Notes under the pieces: model-generated
The model's database searches: none
Told to the model about the DNA's origin: nothing
What the model saw: the letters and a program-made list of their open reading frames with translations, nothing else
Source of the DNA: Girardinichthys multiradiatus
Taxonomy: Eukaryota; Chordata; Actinopteri; Cyprinodontiformes; Goodeidae
Assembly (NCBI RefSeq): GCF_021462225.1
Contig: NC_061816.1
Span: 4,707,854-4,771,853 of the forward strand
Length of the DNA: 64,000 bases
Direction of reading: 5' to 3'
Translations under genes and position numbers: made by a program
Part shown: positions 22,441 to 33,776 of the stretch, in pieces
Position numbering within the stretch: position 1 is the stretch's first letter
Layout: the number at the start of each line of letters is the position of its first letter

Positions 22441-23400
22441 GGTGCTCAGCTCGCTGTCACAGATCGCAAACAACTTGATAGGTGCCGCCACCTAGTGTAC
22501 ATGAGTGTGTAACCTAATAACATGATCCACACTTTCTTTATCTCCACAATTCTCACATTTATTATTATTCCTTTTCCTGATTATAAACAGGAAGTCATTT
22601 AATTAGGTATGACCTACTCTCAGTCTCATCATTATTTCATCTATCCTTCTGTTTCATTCTCCATAATTCTTTGTTATTTCTATGTTTTTGTATAATTTGT
22701 TTTCATTAATATCTTTATTCCATCTTTTTTGACATATATCTTTTCCTTTGATTTTTGATTTACCCTCACCCTTCCCAAATGCAATATACAGTGTTATTTC
22801 CTTCCCCAGAGCCCTTTTAACAAGTTTATTTCCTATCACCCACCTGTGTGCTGGCCCCCAACAAAACTGAATATCTATACCACCCCGTATAACCTGAATA
22901 AACTGTGCTGTATTTCTTAAATGTCCTTTCCGTTGTTTCCATTAGACTGGATGCTTCCTATGACAGCCTTTGAATCTGTGCACACCACCACCCTGTCCAG
23001 TCTAACTTCCTCCACCCACTGCAGACTGATGATTACTGGTACCATCTCTGTTGTGAACACACACAGTTGATCTGATACAGGGTTTGGATATGCATGTTCG
23101 AAACTCTGGAATGTATATCCCTATTCCCACATACTCCATATTTTTAGAGCCATCTGTGTAAATGTTAAGATAATTATAATAACGTCTGAGATTTATGCTG
23201 GTTTAACCCCGACTTCATTCAGTTTCCAGTCTCTTTTCATTTCAAGAACTTTCATATCAACTTTTATATCTGGATATAACCATGGAGGCACAGCACTGAC
23301 TGGGCTATTCTTAGAGAACTTCTTGTTATTTAACTCATACATTTTTGCCCATTCATTTCCTGTCTATTTATACCAATTCTTTGGTACTTGGAGTATTCCC
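22440..23400 (-). mobile_element. LINE 3' region with RNase H (I/Nimb-like), decayed
   Basis: Minus-strand frames read IYTDGSKN near 23170, a core RNase H block, then CTDSKAVIGSIQSN near 22960, then a Cys/His tail (NCGDKESVDHVI) near 22550. LINEs with an RNase H after the RT belong to the I group. The frame is broken by frameshifts and there is no RT in the window. Confidence 0.6.
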
Positions 23401-24240
23401 AGCAGCTCTTTAGTATCTTTGTTGCAGGGTTTTCTTCTCCACTAAGCTATCCAGTACGTTTGTGATGGTTGGTGATGAAAATAAGTCCAGTGGCACCGGT
23501 GGGGCAGGAACGAAAGAGCAGGCCTCCAGATAATCCACCACAGCTGCCAGGGCGCACAGATTAGGGTACATAGAAGTAGAAGGAAAAGATTGGGAAACAT
23601 TATCAGGCTTCGTTGGCTTGTTTAAAATTTTCCACATCAACATGCTGGTAGGGCGCTGTATTTAATAAAACCCTAAACCAGCTAATCACACGTAAAATCA
23701 GCTGTTCAAACCCACAAACATTTCCCCCAAAATACACAAAACAAAACCACCATGAAACAGCGTGTTTGGTTCGGAAATTTATTGACGGTCTAAAGTGAAC
23801 CACCACCTGCAGGAAGAAGGAGCAGACAGACAACAGTTGCTCTTAATCAGACTACTTTTATCAGACCAAACAGGAAGAAGACCCTGGTGAATCCATGTAG
23901 CACGAATATCCAATATCCAACCTAAAACTAACTTCACAGCACTAAAACGTCTGTGGCTTTAGACTTTAAAGCATTTGTCCTCGTTATTCCCATGGCTGAG
24001 ACAAAAACTTCCTCATAGAGCCAAAAAAAGCTTCTTCAGGCAAACATTGGAGCTTCACTAGTCCAGACAGCAGCTCCTTTCCTCTCTGCCTCTCTTTCCA
24101 CTCTCCCTCACATCAGAACCTCTGAGCCTTATTTTATAAGTTCTTGCATATGCAATAATAATAATTTTCTATTATTTATTTTTTATTATTTCAAGCAGAT
24201 TACTTTAATGTGACAATGTAACACAGTAATGTTAATAGCA
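23401..24240. other. Unassigned; two minus-strand ORFs without recognised family
   Basis: ORF 23643-23410 (77 residues) and 23833-23603 (76 residues) on the minus strand have reasonable composition but no motif I can name. The remainder is AT-rich. A short block near 24300-24360 (gtaccgtactgagtagagc) resembles a fish MITE. Confidence 0.25.
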
Positions 24241-24379
24241 GCACAGCTCACTACACTCATGGCTACACTGATGGCTGGAGGCGGGACTTTAGACGCCATT
24301 GCTCCAGCCATAAGCGGAAACACAACTGGTACCGTACTGAGTAGAGCAAAACTCAGTGGAGCGGAGCCGTGTCACCTAA

Positions 24380-24840
24380 AATGAACCAGAGGAAATCTAG
24401 CTTTGATTGCACTACATGATGTGCTCAATGGATATCTGAACAGTCCAGGTGACTGCTCTGATATTCATTGAGCACATCATATAGATGCTGCTCCTATCAT
24501 ACCAGAGGACTTTAATAGTTCAAGTCTCAGACAGGTCAGGACTCTTTGATGAAGATCTTTGAGCAGATGAAGCTGCTGCAGCTCATCTTGTCCAGGAAGC
24601 AGAGCTGATAGATGCTGAAAAACCTGCTTGATTGTCTCTCATATCATCAATCAGCTTCAGTCTCAGTGTGGATGTTGGACTAAATAAACCTTGATGATGT
24701 GAGTGTTCTTCAAACTGGAGATGAAGAACCAGACTGGATGGTGTCCTCCTGCCTGATTCAAACAGATGAAATGAAAATAATGAGTTCAAACTGGGCTGAA
24801 ACATGACAACTACAGGACAGGACTTTAGAGACGCTCCATT
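24380..24840 (+). mobile_element. LINE (L2/Rex1-like) endonuclease fragment, NLR-C copy
   Basis: Third copy of the intronic LINE piece (cf. 15895-17600 and 54000-54660), 5' shortened. It contains a local inverted rearrangement at 24418-24484. It marks the start of the NLR-C duplicated segment. Confidence 0.58.
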
Positions 24841-25073
24841 CAAATGGATGAGTCCAAATGTTGGACAGTTGCATAGTTTATTGTTAACAACTGACAGATA
24901 GTACAGGGTGCGTCATAATGTATTGGTTGATAGTGCTCTATCAGTTTGGTTTATCCCACAATGTCCTAGAATGTATGCAGCAGGTCACAGAGTCCAAATG
25001 ACCCAGATCCAGTTCTTCCAGCAGCATGTCAGAGAGTCTTCTGACAGAAACTGATGGTCTGACTCTTTTTCAG

Positions 25074-25415
25074 ATTCCTGTCAGCTCACAATTGACACAA
25101 ACACAGTGAGCAGAGAGCTCAAACTGTCTGAACACAACAGGAAGGTGACATGGTTTAAAAAGCTCCAATCATATCCTGTTCATCCAGACAGATTTGATGT
25201 TCCTCACCTGCTGTGTAGTGATGGTCTGACTGGTCGCTGTTACTGGGAGGTTGAGTGGAGAGGAGGAGTTTATATAACAGTGAGTTACAGAGGAATAAGG
25301 AGGACAAGACTCATTAATGAGTGTTTGTTTAGATGTAATGATCAGTCCTGGAGTATGAGCTGCTCTGATGATGGTTACACTGTCTGGCACAATAACAGTT
25401 ACATCCATCTCCTCC

Positions 25416-25450
<35 letters not shown>

Positions 25451-25454
25451 CTCC

Positions 25455-25486
<32 letters not shown>

Positions 25487-25688
25487 TTCCTCCTCCTCCT
25501 CCTCCTCCTCCTCCATCTCTAACAGAGTAGCAGTGTATGTGAACTGTCCTGCTGGCATTCTGTCCTTCTACAGAGTCTCCTCTGACTCACTGATCCACCT
25601 CCACACCTTCAACACCACATTCACTGAACCTCTTTATCCTGGATTCTTGATCGGTTCTGGTTCTGGTTCCTCAGTGTTTCTGTGTTGA
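25074..25688 (+). pseudogene. NLR-C B30.2 (PRY-SPRY) exon, broken
   Basis: Terminal-exon remnant of an NLRC3-like gene. It starts after a ctttttcag acceptor and reads the PRY part (SCQLTIDTN), [17 protein letters not shown] and DQSWSM in frame. It then loses two bases near 25402 relative to the intact exon 57128-57651. A ~106-bp CTC/TCC tract follows, and the frame that resumes ([16 protein letters not shown] to stop 25688) is shifted. The short exon before B30.2 and its intron are also missing: the acceptor region is fused directly to B30.2. No upstream NACHT or LRR exons exist in the window. Confidence 0.85.
25409..25514 (+). repeat. (TCC/CTC)n expansion inside B30.2 exon
   Basis: About 106 bp of cctcctcctc with occasional ctt interruptions. 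In the intact paralogue the same site is only tccttctcctcc. In frame it would encode Leu, Ser or (antisense) Glu runs; none of these is a real protein. Confidence 0.93.
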
Positions 25689-25689
25689 G

Positions 25690-27300
25690 TCTAAAGAGTC
25701 TTCTCCTGTCAGAGAAACACTCTCACTGTTGAACAGATAGTTCTCTTTCACTCAGAAACATTTTCACATTCAGTCGGTTTCTTTCTGAAACTCTTGGAAA
25801 AGATTCCTTGTAAACTTTGTCCTCTTCCAGTCCTTTAAAGATGGAAGCTGGGATTATTCCAGGATCCAAAGGTTTGGTTCTGATTCCAGTCAAAGCTTCA
25901 TTTAGGGTTTTTCCTCCAATGTGCTTCCGGTGCTATACCAAGGCTGCTGCTGGAGTTGGTTCTTTACTGGTTCCTAACTGGTTCTTTATGTCTCTTCCAG
26001 TAAATGTTTGATCCTGGCTCTTAATATCACCATCAGAAGAAGTTTTAACATTTCTATCTCCAATCTTTTCTGTCATATTTCTTGTTTGTGTCACTAATGT
26101 AGTTTTTCTTCATTTGATCTGAACAGTTTTGTACTTTAGTCCCAGATAAACAGGCTGCCTCCTCAGGATCTGTGGGCTGTGAAGCTCAGGGTTTCTGGAA
26201 CTGATTTGTGATGAAAAATGATGACGTGAGTGGAGCTGCTGTTTTAACTGCCCAGGTGGTTGTTCAGTTCCTCACTGTTAGTATCTGCTATGTTTTAATG
26301 AGCCAGATCAGTTCACAATATGACTTCTGATGAGACTGTTCCTAAAAGAAGAATCATTCCAGACTATCTGTGGCTGAACTGCAGATGATGGAAATGTAAA
26401 TATTGGAGAATAAAACAGTATTTGCTACCAGTTTTCTGACTCTTATTTTACAGAACATCAAATATGTCTAAAAGGTTAAAACAGTGATGGACTCAGCCAG
26501 TCTCAGTCTCCTGCAAATACTCATTTGACCTTTAGTCCCAAGAGAGGAGGAGGGGGTGTCTGTCCCAGCAGTCATTAATGGACTACAGGCTGAGGACACA
26601 CTGGACAGGTCACCAGTCCATCACAGAGTCAGGGTTGGATTTACCTCACCAAAGTCTAGGTTCTGGTTAGGTCAACTGGACCAACTTTGACAAACTTAAT
26701 ACAATGATGTCAAGTTTGTTGTTCAAGTTCTATTAATTCAAGTCCTGCCTACATCAGAACCTGGATCAGCAGAAACCAGTCCCACTGCAGTGGGTAGGGG
26801 AGGCTGTCTTCCAGCAGGAATTGTTGGAATAAATAAATGAAAGAAAAGCTCAAAACATGAAGATAACTTTGTTCCTCCAGGTTCTTCTGTCAGCAGATTA
26901 ACATCTGACTTTGAAGTCAGAAGGAGACACATATCTGATGGACAGGAAGACAGAGGAACCATTTTCTGGGTCTCTTTTGGTTCCTGTTCTGGTTTATTTT
27001 TGAGAAACACGCCTGCAGTCCAGATCTATCTCCAACTGATGCTTGGACCATCCAGAAGAAACCAGAGAGAATACCATCCTGTTAGTGGATCACAAGAGAG
27101 ACGATGATTGTCATCTGGAGTGATTTCAAAGTACATCACCCCACCCTGTTAGTGGAGGCTGCCTGGCCCCGCCCTACAAAAGGAAGTGGAAGCATTCACT
27201 TCCTGTTTGACAGTCTGACTTTTCACCTGAGCTGGTTTGGATGGAGGAAGCACATGGAGCCAACATTTGGGTAACTGCACTTTGATATTAATCAGTGACT
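25690..27300 (+). other. NLR-C 3' flank with AATAAA, matching NLR-D
   Basis: About 1.6 kb collinear with 57652-59200 downstream of NLR-D. It includes an AATAAA at 26409-26414 and a block matching the tandem array pieces. It contains a shared short repeat (caggtcaccagtccatcac) near 26610 and ends with the promoter-like block at 27170. Confidence 0.65.
27170..27275 (+). promoter_or_regulatory. Duplicated promoter-like block and mini-exon, TATA mutated
   Basis: Twin of 59088-59185. Here the TATA position reads tacaaaa (27175-27181), followed 66 bp later by ATG (27241) and a gtaact donor at 27271. The short frame MEEAHGANIW precedes the donor. No downstream exons were identified. Confidence 0.35.
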
Positions 27301-28300
27301 TTAAATCTGTAACTGTATTAATGTGACTGTGAATGTAGAGTTCAGATGGTGAGTGAAGAGGAGAAGGTTTAGATGTGAGGAGACCTGAAACTGCTGCTTT
27401 GGTTCTCCAACTTCTGGATGAGCTCAGTGAGACTGCTTTAAATTAATGATGTCAAAATGAGGCATTTTGAAGCATAGAATAATTTTGTCATTGTGTCATA
27501 AAATGGTTCACTACCCGAAGCTTCATTCAATTCCCTTGGGTGACATCTACTGGCAGTAGCAATTGTTGCACCAAATGAAGCCCCGCAAATGTGATGCACC
27601 TCTTGTGTAAATAATGGCACTTATGTATGTATATATGCGTGTTGTACATATGTGTTTTTAGTAACCCATTAAAGATTCTGAGTAATTAACCCATAAAAAA
27701 ATAATAATTTAAAAACAATGTGAACTGCAGGGGATTACAGATTGAAAATAGCCATTAGGCTAATTCTGGCTTCTTTAACTTGAATTGTTTTATGAAATTC
27801 CACTATCCCATTTTAAATAAATAACAAACAAAAAAATAAAGAAAGAAAATAATAAAGAAAAGTAACTTCAATTTAACTTACAAGCATTTAACTGTCTTTC
27901 TTTCTAACTCTGTATGTATATCTATGTTATGCTGACCTTGATTGGTGGCACGAGGTTGAGTGTTCTCGCGTTGCATTGAAACACTAACTGAGGTAATTTA
28001 GCTCCATGGTTCTGCTAGCTCAGCTTTGGAGTTTGATCTGAATCTCGACAGTGACCCACCTTTCACTTTCTAGGAACATTTAGATGTCCTAAGTTGTCTT
28101 CATGTAGAATGTTTTGCTAAATTGGCATGATACATCTATTCTATGGTAGAATGAGACATTTTCAGCTTTCACTTTTTAACCATATTTAGACATCAATGGA
28201 CATATTGATGATTGCTTCTTTTCTAAATTGTAAAAAAGACTGATTGCTTTTTTTTCATTGAAACTTTTCTGGGGTTGCAATTTGTCAGAATGATAAGCAG
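27301..28300. other. Unassigned, AT-rich
   Basis: Near 27430-27620 there is a block with gaagcttcattcaattccc and tttgaagcatagaat words resembling a hAT-derived MITE, not firmly bounded. Otherwise nothing recognised. Confidence 0.3.
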
Positions 28301-29120
28301 TAAAAACAATGGAATGATCACAGGCTATCACAGGAGCAGACGCTGAACCCACTGAGCAGGTTCGTAGGTGTGTGCATTATAATCATGCAGCCACAGGTCT
28401 GTTTGGGGGCAAGTACCCAGGATGTCCACAACGAAAACGTATGTTACATCAGTACTGTTGATTGATTGGAGGTTATTCAAGTATGGCTAGAGCAAAAAGT
28501 GGTATAAGAAGTAAGAATAGAGATGCAAAATGCCTCAGTTTTTCATAGGTTTGCAAACATATAAAACACTAAGTTTCAGAGAATAATGTGACAATGAAAA
28601 AGAAATTGAATACCTATAATGGTAAAAGAAAGAAACAAACTGTTGTCATTCTGTCACACAGAAATTAAAGCACATTTGTGCATTCACAAATAATCAGGCA
28701 TGGAAATACTCAAAGGACCCTGTGATCTGTCAAAGCAGTCACCTACATGGTAAAGGAATGACCATAAATAAAAGAAAAACAATAATAAAACAAAATGGAA
28801 TAAGAAATAAAACAAAGAAACACAATTCCCAAATCATCAACACTCTGTGTGTGTTCATTAATCATCTACCGAAGCATCATTAGAATCAATAAACATTAAA
28901 TTAATAAATGATTAATATAATATTTGTAAAACAATAAGGAAATCATCATTTGAAAAAATTGAGATTAAACAGTGGTAAAATCATAAATGTAACAGAAACC
29001 TTTGGATTTCCTGAACTGTAATTGTCATTACTGAGATAACCACACTCCTTGGATCCCATCGTACACCTTGTTGTCAAGGCAAAGGAGTGCCTAGCAGGCA
29101 CCAAACGAGAAAAATAAGAT
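28301..29120. other. Unassigned; short minus-strand coding-like pieces
   Basis: Minus-strand reading near 28440-28330 gives an uninterrupted ~37-residue stretch (TDLWLHDYNAHTYEPAQW) and another near 29110-29040. They may belong with the ORF at 29129-29404. No family recognised. Confidence 0.2.
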
Positions 29121-29128
29121 TAACAAGA

Positions 29129-29404
29129 CTAAAAATCATGGTGCATGTTTAACATAGTGTCTGCTGCAGACATTGCCAGTTCATCTTGTCGGAGAAAGGT
29201 CATGTGCAATGTGTAGAGGTCTTCCCTGTATGTTCCTATGTGTCTTTTATTGTGGTGTGTGCACGGTGAGGCAAATGACCATATTATTCTAACTTTCATG
29301 CAAAATGGTGGGGTTTTCTGTATGTTTTGAAACAAATGTTGCAATGCCGAAGTAATTTTTAGGCCCTTGTAAAAACAACGTTCTTCAACCACCTCTTCAA
29401 GCAC
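29129..29404 (-). CDS. Unidentified 91-residue ORF
   Basis: Open frame from ATG 29404 to stop. Mixed charged/hydrophobic composition (LKITSALQHLFQNIQ, YREDLYTLHMTFLRQDELAMS) looks like part of a folded protein. No signal peptide, repeat or catalytic motif is recognised. It could be an exon or a fragment of a mobile or viral-derived gene. Not certain to be coding. Confidence 0.22.
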   Translation of the reverse strand: MLEEVVEERCFYKGLKITSALQHLFQNIQKTPPFCMKVRIIWSFASPCTHHNKRHIGTYREDLYTLHMTFLRQDELAMSAADTMLNMHHDF

Positions 29405-30126
29405 CCGCCCATGATCAGCTTCCAGTTCTTTGGCTTGTGGTGGCGCGCAGTTCTCACACTGTTAGGCAGGAGATGATTCAGTTGAACACCGAGGCATCTA
29501 ACCGCCAGCAATTTGCGGTAGCTTGAACACTATTTCATTAACCTTTTAATAGTAAAATATGGAAAAATAAATGTCATGCTTTCTCCTTACTCAATTATTA
29601 TATAAACATGCTTTTAGCGCAGTAATCACAACAAGCCTTTTAATTCTCTTGTCTCTTAAACAGTATTAAACTCAGGAAGGGAGGTGCTGAGCGTTTCCAT
29701 GGAAGTTAATTAGTGTAGAAACCTGGTAGGTGGGTGGAGCCAGGCGGAACTAATCTCTGATAGGCAGTCTATGGGTGGGCCATGGGCGGTCCCCACAGTT
29801 CGTTCATTGCAATACTTCTTAGTGTACCTGAAACTGCAAAACTGTTATATACCTACCTCAGAAACAAGCTGCTTCTTAACTCTCCTGAAAACTCAGTTTT
29901 AAGCAATCGGGCATTAGATAAAACATCATTCAAAACATGAATTATTGAGTCATGCAACACATTAACAAAATATCATTGATTCCAACCAAAACAAAGACAA
30001 AACATCACAGACTGTTGGAGTCTGGGAGTCTCTGTCTCCTCTTCTGCCTGCTGCTTACTGTGTTCTACCCTAGATTGCGCCAGAGCATGGTGGTAGGAAG
30101 CTGTGACTGGTGTATCGCGTCAAGCC

Positions 30127-30372
30127 TCATCTCAGGAGAGTATAAGAGGAGTCTGCTGCCAGCACTTTGACGCCTGAATGACAACTGTGGTAAACTCTAG
30201 CCCTCTGTAGCTCTTGTAAATCTTCCTGAGAAAGTAATCTTACCTTTGTGTGTGCTCCTCCTCTGGTAGCTATTGTGAACCTTGTAAACCTTCTTCTGTC
30301 TTTGAGTGTGTCCTTCATGTGGGTCAAAGCAGTAGCTAAAAGCATGACACAGACAGATACAAAAATGGCCAA
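30127..30372 (-). CDS. Unidentified 81-residue ORF with N-terminal hydrophobic segment
   Basis: ATG at 30372. The first ~17 residues are hydrophobic (MAIFVSVCVMLLATALT), followed by a basic/polar region (MKDTLKDRRRFTRFTIATRGG) and LLSQEDLQELQRARVYHSC, then stop. The pattern suits a signal anchor or a transmembrane tail. No homologue is recalled. Neighbours on the same strand (29129-29404, 32383-32895) are also unidentified. Confidence 0.25.
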   Translation of the reverse strand: MAIFVSVCVMLLATALTHMKDTLKDRRRFTRFTIATRGGAHTKVRLLSQEDLQELQRARVYHSCHSGVKVLAADSSYTLLR

Positions 30373-30613
30373 AATTTCATCTTTGATAAAATTGTAGATT
30401 TGAAATTCACTGAGTGCTTCACAGAAGCTTCAGGAATTAATGTTAATAAATCAGTTTTGTTTTGACAATCATTAGGATCCGGTTCGAAATGAGTGCACAT
30501 AATTCAAAGAGATCTCAAATAATTTAGTAGCACAGCAACAGTCGTCTCTTACATGAATCCAAATGTATTGATGCTAGAACTCTTTGCCAATTCTTTGTAC
30601 TGTAAGTCTGTAA

Positions 30614-30800
30614 CAGTGTTGGGAGTAACGCCGTTACAGAATAGCGGTGTTATTAACTGCATTACTTTTTCTGTAATGGAGTGATCTAACAAATTACTTT
30701 ACTTTCTCATTTCCGTAATTTCCGTAATACGGAATAATTTCCGTATGTTTACAATGTAATGCAACGCCTTACTACAACTCAATAAGAGGGGTTTAGTAAG
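30614..30800 (+). repeat. hAT-type element terminus
   Basis: Starts cagtgttgggagtaacgc, with the ttacttt/gtaatg words typical of fish hAT elements ending in CAGTGTTGGG. The opposite end and an 8-bp duplication were not found, so it is a truncated or solo end. Confidence 0.45.
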
Positions 30801-31566
30801 GGGTCAGTCTGCTGCTCCGGAGAGTTCTGCTTTTCTTACGCAGCTGCAGTGAGGATTTTTAAAGCGCTTCAAGGAAAGGGGAAGGAGGCAGAGACAGATA
30901 GCAGCATATGTGACATTTCTTTAAAGTAACATTTGCATATTTATTTCCTGAAGTCAAAGGTAAAATGCTAGTCTGTTTCTCAAGGCTGCAGCTTTAGTTG
31001 TTAATTATCAGACTACAGAGTAAAATGCTATAGGAGGAAGACATCTTCATCTGAGGTTTTTGTTATTAACACTAAAAAAAGCAGCAAGGCCTTTTTAATA
31101 CAAAAGTTATTGTGCATATTCCTTACTAAAAATAAAGATTTGATTATATTTTATTTCAAACTATTACACATCTCTTATCATCTGATCTGTAATTATATTT
31201 ATTACTAGCATATTATATAACTTCATAGAAACATTTTAATTCATCTCTTGACTGACAAGAGTTCAGCCTGTTTGTGGGGCCCTCCCCAACAGTTACTGTT
31301 TGGGTCTCTGCAAAAGTTACTGATGAGGCCCTTCACAGCAGTTAATAATGGGACCCTCCCAATGGTTACTAATGGGGCCCTTTGGTAAAAAGAAATTCTC
31401 ACCCCTGTGGTAAACCTCTGCCATGCTGGATGTTCAGTGTTTTTTTGTGAGTTACTGGCATGAATGAGTTTTTATTTTTATTGGATTATTTAGAAATATT
31501 TTATTTTGAATAAAGTTAGCCTGATTACATTTGTTGCCCCATTTATATAAAAACAATGTATAGGAA

Positions 31567-31810
31567 AGTGGTGGCCTAGTGGTTAGAGAGCAGGGCATTT
31601 GTGTCCGGGGGCAGGAAAAAAGTACCCTGGTTCGAATCTCACAGCCTGCCACTTTTGCTCCCTGAGCAAGACCTTTAGCCCCTGAATGCTCCCCGAGTGC
31701 CACACAATGGCAGCCCATTGCTCCCTAAGGGAAGGGTTAAATGCAGAGGACAATTTCTCCATTGTTAGAATAATAAAGTCTCTATTATTATATTATTATT
31801 ATTATTAATA
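31567..31810 (+). repeat. tRNA-derived SINE with (ATT)n tail
   Basis: Pol III A box (tggcctagtggttagag, 31571-31587) and B box (ggttcgaatc, 31629-31638), then the fish SINE body (gagcaagacctttagcccc, ccattgctccctaaggg, ttaaatgcagagg) and an ATT-rich tail. The A-B spacing is wide because of a short insertion. Not a functional tRNA gene. Confidence 0.75.
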
Positions 31811-32382
31811 GTAGAACTCTGATACCTCCTGGATATTGAAACACACTAAGAGAACATCCTGATTATTACGCCTCACTCATTCTCGGGACTCGATTCTCAG
31901 TGTCTTTGAGCTTGCTGTTATCCCCAAACATATATCATAGGAAGAGACAGGTCCTCAGAAGAGAGTGTGGTTTAGACGTAAAACAGGGAACGTCAGCGTT
32001 TTTTTCACTGACATAACATCAATCCAACAGCGTGAGTTGTGGAAAAGGTTGGAAAGACACTGTTCAATTTCACTCATCTTCTCTGCCTAAGCTTTAAACG
32101 GCAGAGCCAGCATTGTCTTGAATATGCCACAGTCCTGATTGAACGCCTCCAGCACAAACAGATCTGAGGGAATTGTCTGCTTGTTCTTGCATCTATTTGC
32201 CCGAAAAGACTAGCAACCAGTACCAGTGGTTTTTGAGCCCCACACAGCACTAAAGAGAGGTTCTCTCTCAGCTATTTCAACATCGGATGGGATATGAAAC
32301 ATTCTCGCCCGTTTTGCAGGTCAGAGACAGTTCATCTTTTTCATCCTCCCTCTCCTGCATTGAGACTGTTTCAGGGGTATTA
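31811..32382 (-). other. Unassigned coding-like sequence downstream of ORF 32383-32895
   Basis: Minus-strand frames from about 32380 to 31930 give long stretches of plausible protein (LFSAVWGSKTTGTG, SDLFVLEAFNQDCGIF, MSEIEQCLSNLFHNS) interrupted by a few stops. This suggests a decayed coding region continuing from the ORF to the right. No family recognised. Confidence 0.25.
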
Positions 32383-32895
32383 TTAAGGTGTGGGATTGCA
32401 AGGATTAACTGCCCAGTCTTTGTGTGTGAGAGTACACAGAGTCGATGATGGATCAAGTTCCTCGTATTGATCCAGTTGATACAGGCAGAGCTCTCCTATT
32501 TCATACTTGAAAATATAACCCCATACACCACACAGTCCATATGGCTCCAAAGACCACTCTTCCTGCAGAGTGTCCAACGGGGGTCTTTGTACCTTGTGAA
32601 GGTAGTATGTTGATTTCTTAGGAGCATTCAATTCACGGGATGAATGCTGGTAGAAGGTCACTGGGGTTTCGCATAGAAGAGATTTACCTGTTAGCTGACC
32701 TGAGGTCTGATTTTCAGCTGTGGTTGTTGAAGTTGGATCATCATTTATAGAATATGTTATGATGGGAATTCTGCTAGGTATTTCAGATGAGGAAGTGGCT
32801 TGTTGATCATCTTGGCACGCCTTGCGTTTCTCCCGGGTTTGACGATTAACTCTCTTAACTCTAACCATTGCTGAATGGGTGTTCTTTTCCAACAA
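32383..32895 (-). CDS. Unidentified protein, 161-170 residues
   Basis: Open from ATG 32895, or from an in-frame ATG at 32868, to a stop at 32383. The N-terminus is strongly basic (MVRVKRVNRQTREKRK), the centre Ser/Thr-rich, and the C-terminal half aromatic and acidic (GLCGVWGYIFKYEIGELCLYQLDQYEELDP). Upstream on the minus strand there are ccaatt boxes near 33000-33110 and an ataaatag TATA-like motif near 33075, so an own promoter is possible. A basic N-terminus with a Ser-rich linker could suit a nuclear regulatory or transposon/viral-derived protein, but this is a guess; no homology is recalled. Confidence 0.38.
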   Translation of the reverse strand: MLEKNTHSAMVRVKRVNRQTREKRKACQDDQQATSSSEIPSRIPIITYSINDDPTSTTTAENQTSGQLTGKSLLCETPVTFYQHSSRELNAPKKSTYYLHKVQRPPLDTLQEEWSLEPYGLCGVWGYIFKYEIGELCLYQLDQYEELDPSSTLCTLTHKDWAVNPCNPTP

Positions 32896-33239
32896 ATGCT
32901 GGATGTAAAGTGCTTAGTTTTCTGCCAGTATTTAAAACAAACATTAAAGCATGCCCCATTGTTTTCATTGGGTTTTTCAAGGTTTAACGAGCCTAACAAA
33001 CACACCCCTCTATTTTAATTGGTGCTGATGCTATACAGTTTCTGATAATACCATATGTGTCTTGGTCTATTTATGTCATACACACCCCCCTCTTTTAATT
33101 GGTTCATTTAAGGTCTTGCCCCTAATGACAACATCCAATCAGCATGCACAGTTGGGCACCTCGTCCATTCTTTGACCACCTTAAAGGATAAAGGTCACCT
33201 GTCAAAAAGTTTAGTTGAAGGGTATACTTTAGTCTCTAA

Positions 33240-33696
33240 CATCCATTCTAATGGCAGATCTTCTAACATCATCTTCAGAAACATGTTCCTCACAGTTAAA
33301 CTTCTTCTGTTTTCTCTCTTTAAAAACAGTTTTATTGCTGCTTAAAGGGATGATTAAAGCAACCTGTGAAGACAAGATCAGACACGTCTCACAACAACAA
33401 GCCTCCAGGATCAGTTCCTGCAAACAGGTTTTTCTGGGTTTCCTTCATAGTTACTGTTCAACAGAAGAGTTCATTTCAGGATAGAAAGCTAAAACATTCT
33501 CTCTGGAAATGAAACTGAACAATGTCAAGTTTCTGAAAATGTCTGAGAAACTGCTGCTGCCCCTCCTACCTGTCTCTTTAGGCCCTGCCTCCATCCAAGG
33601 TGAAGCTCTGATTCATTCCTGGAAGCAACTCACCTTTATCACAGTCCAAGTTCACACATCAAGTGTCTTCAACACTTTGGGAAGTTTGAACAAACT
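33240..33696 (+). promoter_or_regulatory. NLR-D non-coding first exon and presumed promoter side
   Basis: The segment matches the minus-strand sequence 5283-5720 of NLR-A and ends gaacaaact before a gtaagt donor at 33697. It is presumed to be the 5' UTR exon spliced to 39329. The intron (33697 to before 39329) contains the DIRS element. The left limit is where visible similarity begins. Confidence 0.55.
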
Positions 33697-33776
33697 GTAA
33701 GTTAATTTGGCTTCATAGTTAAACTTTGATGTTAATCATTTGTTCTTTCTGCTTCAGGTTATTATTTTAACTGAAA

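Noticed and set aside
25169..25558. Minus-strand ORF with a ~45-Glu run
   Set aside because: Produced by the TCC microsatellite read in antisense over the B30.2 pseudo-exon.
31567..31810. A functional tRNA gene
   Set aside because: A and B boxes are present but the spacing is too wide, there is no cloverleaf, and the SINE body and ATT tail follow.
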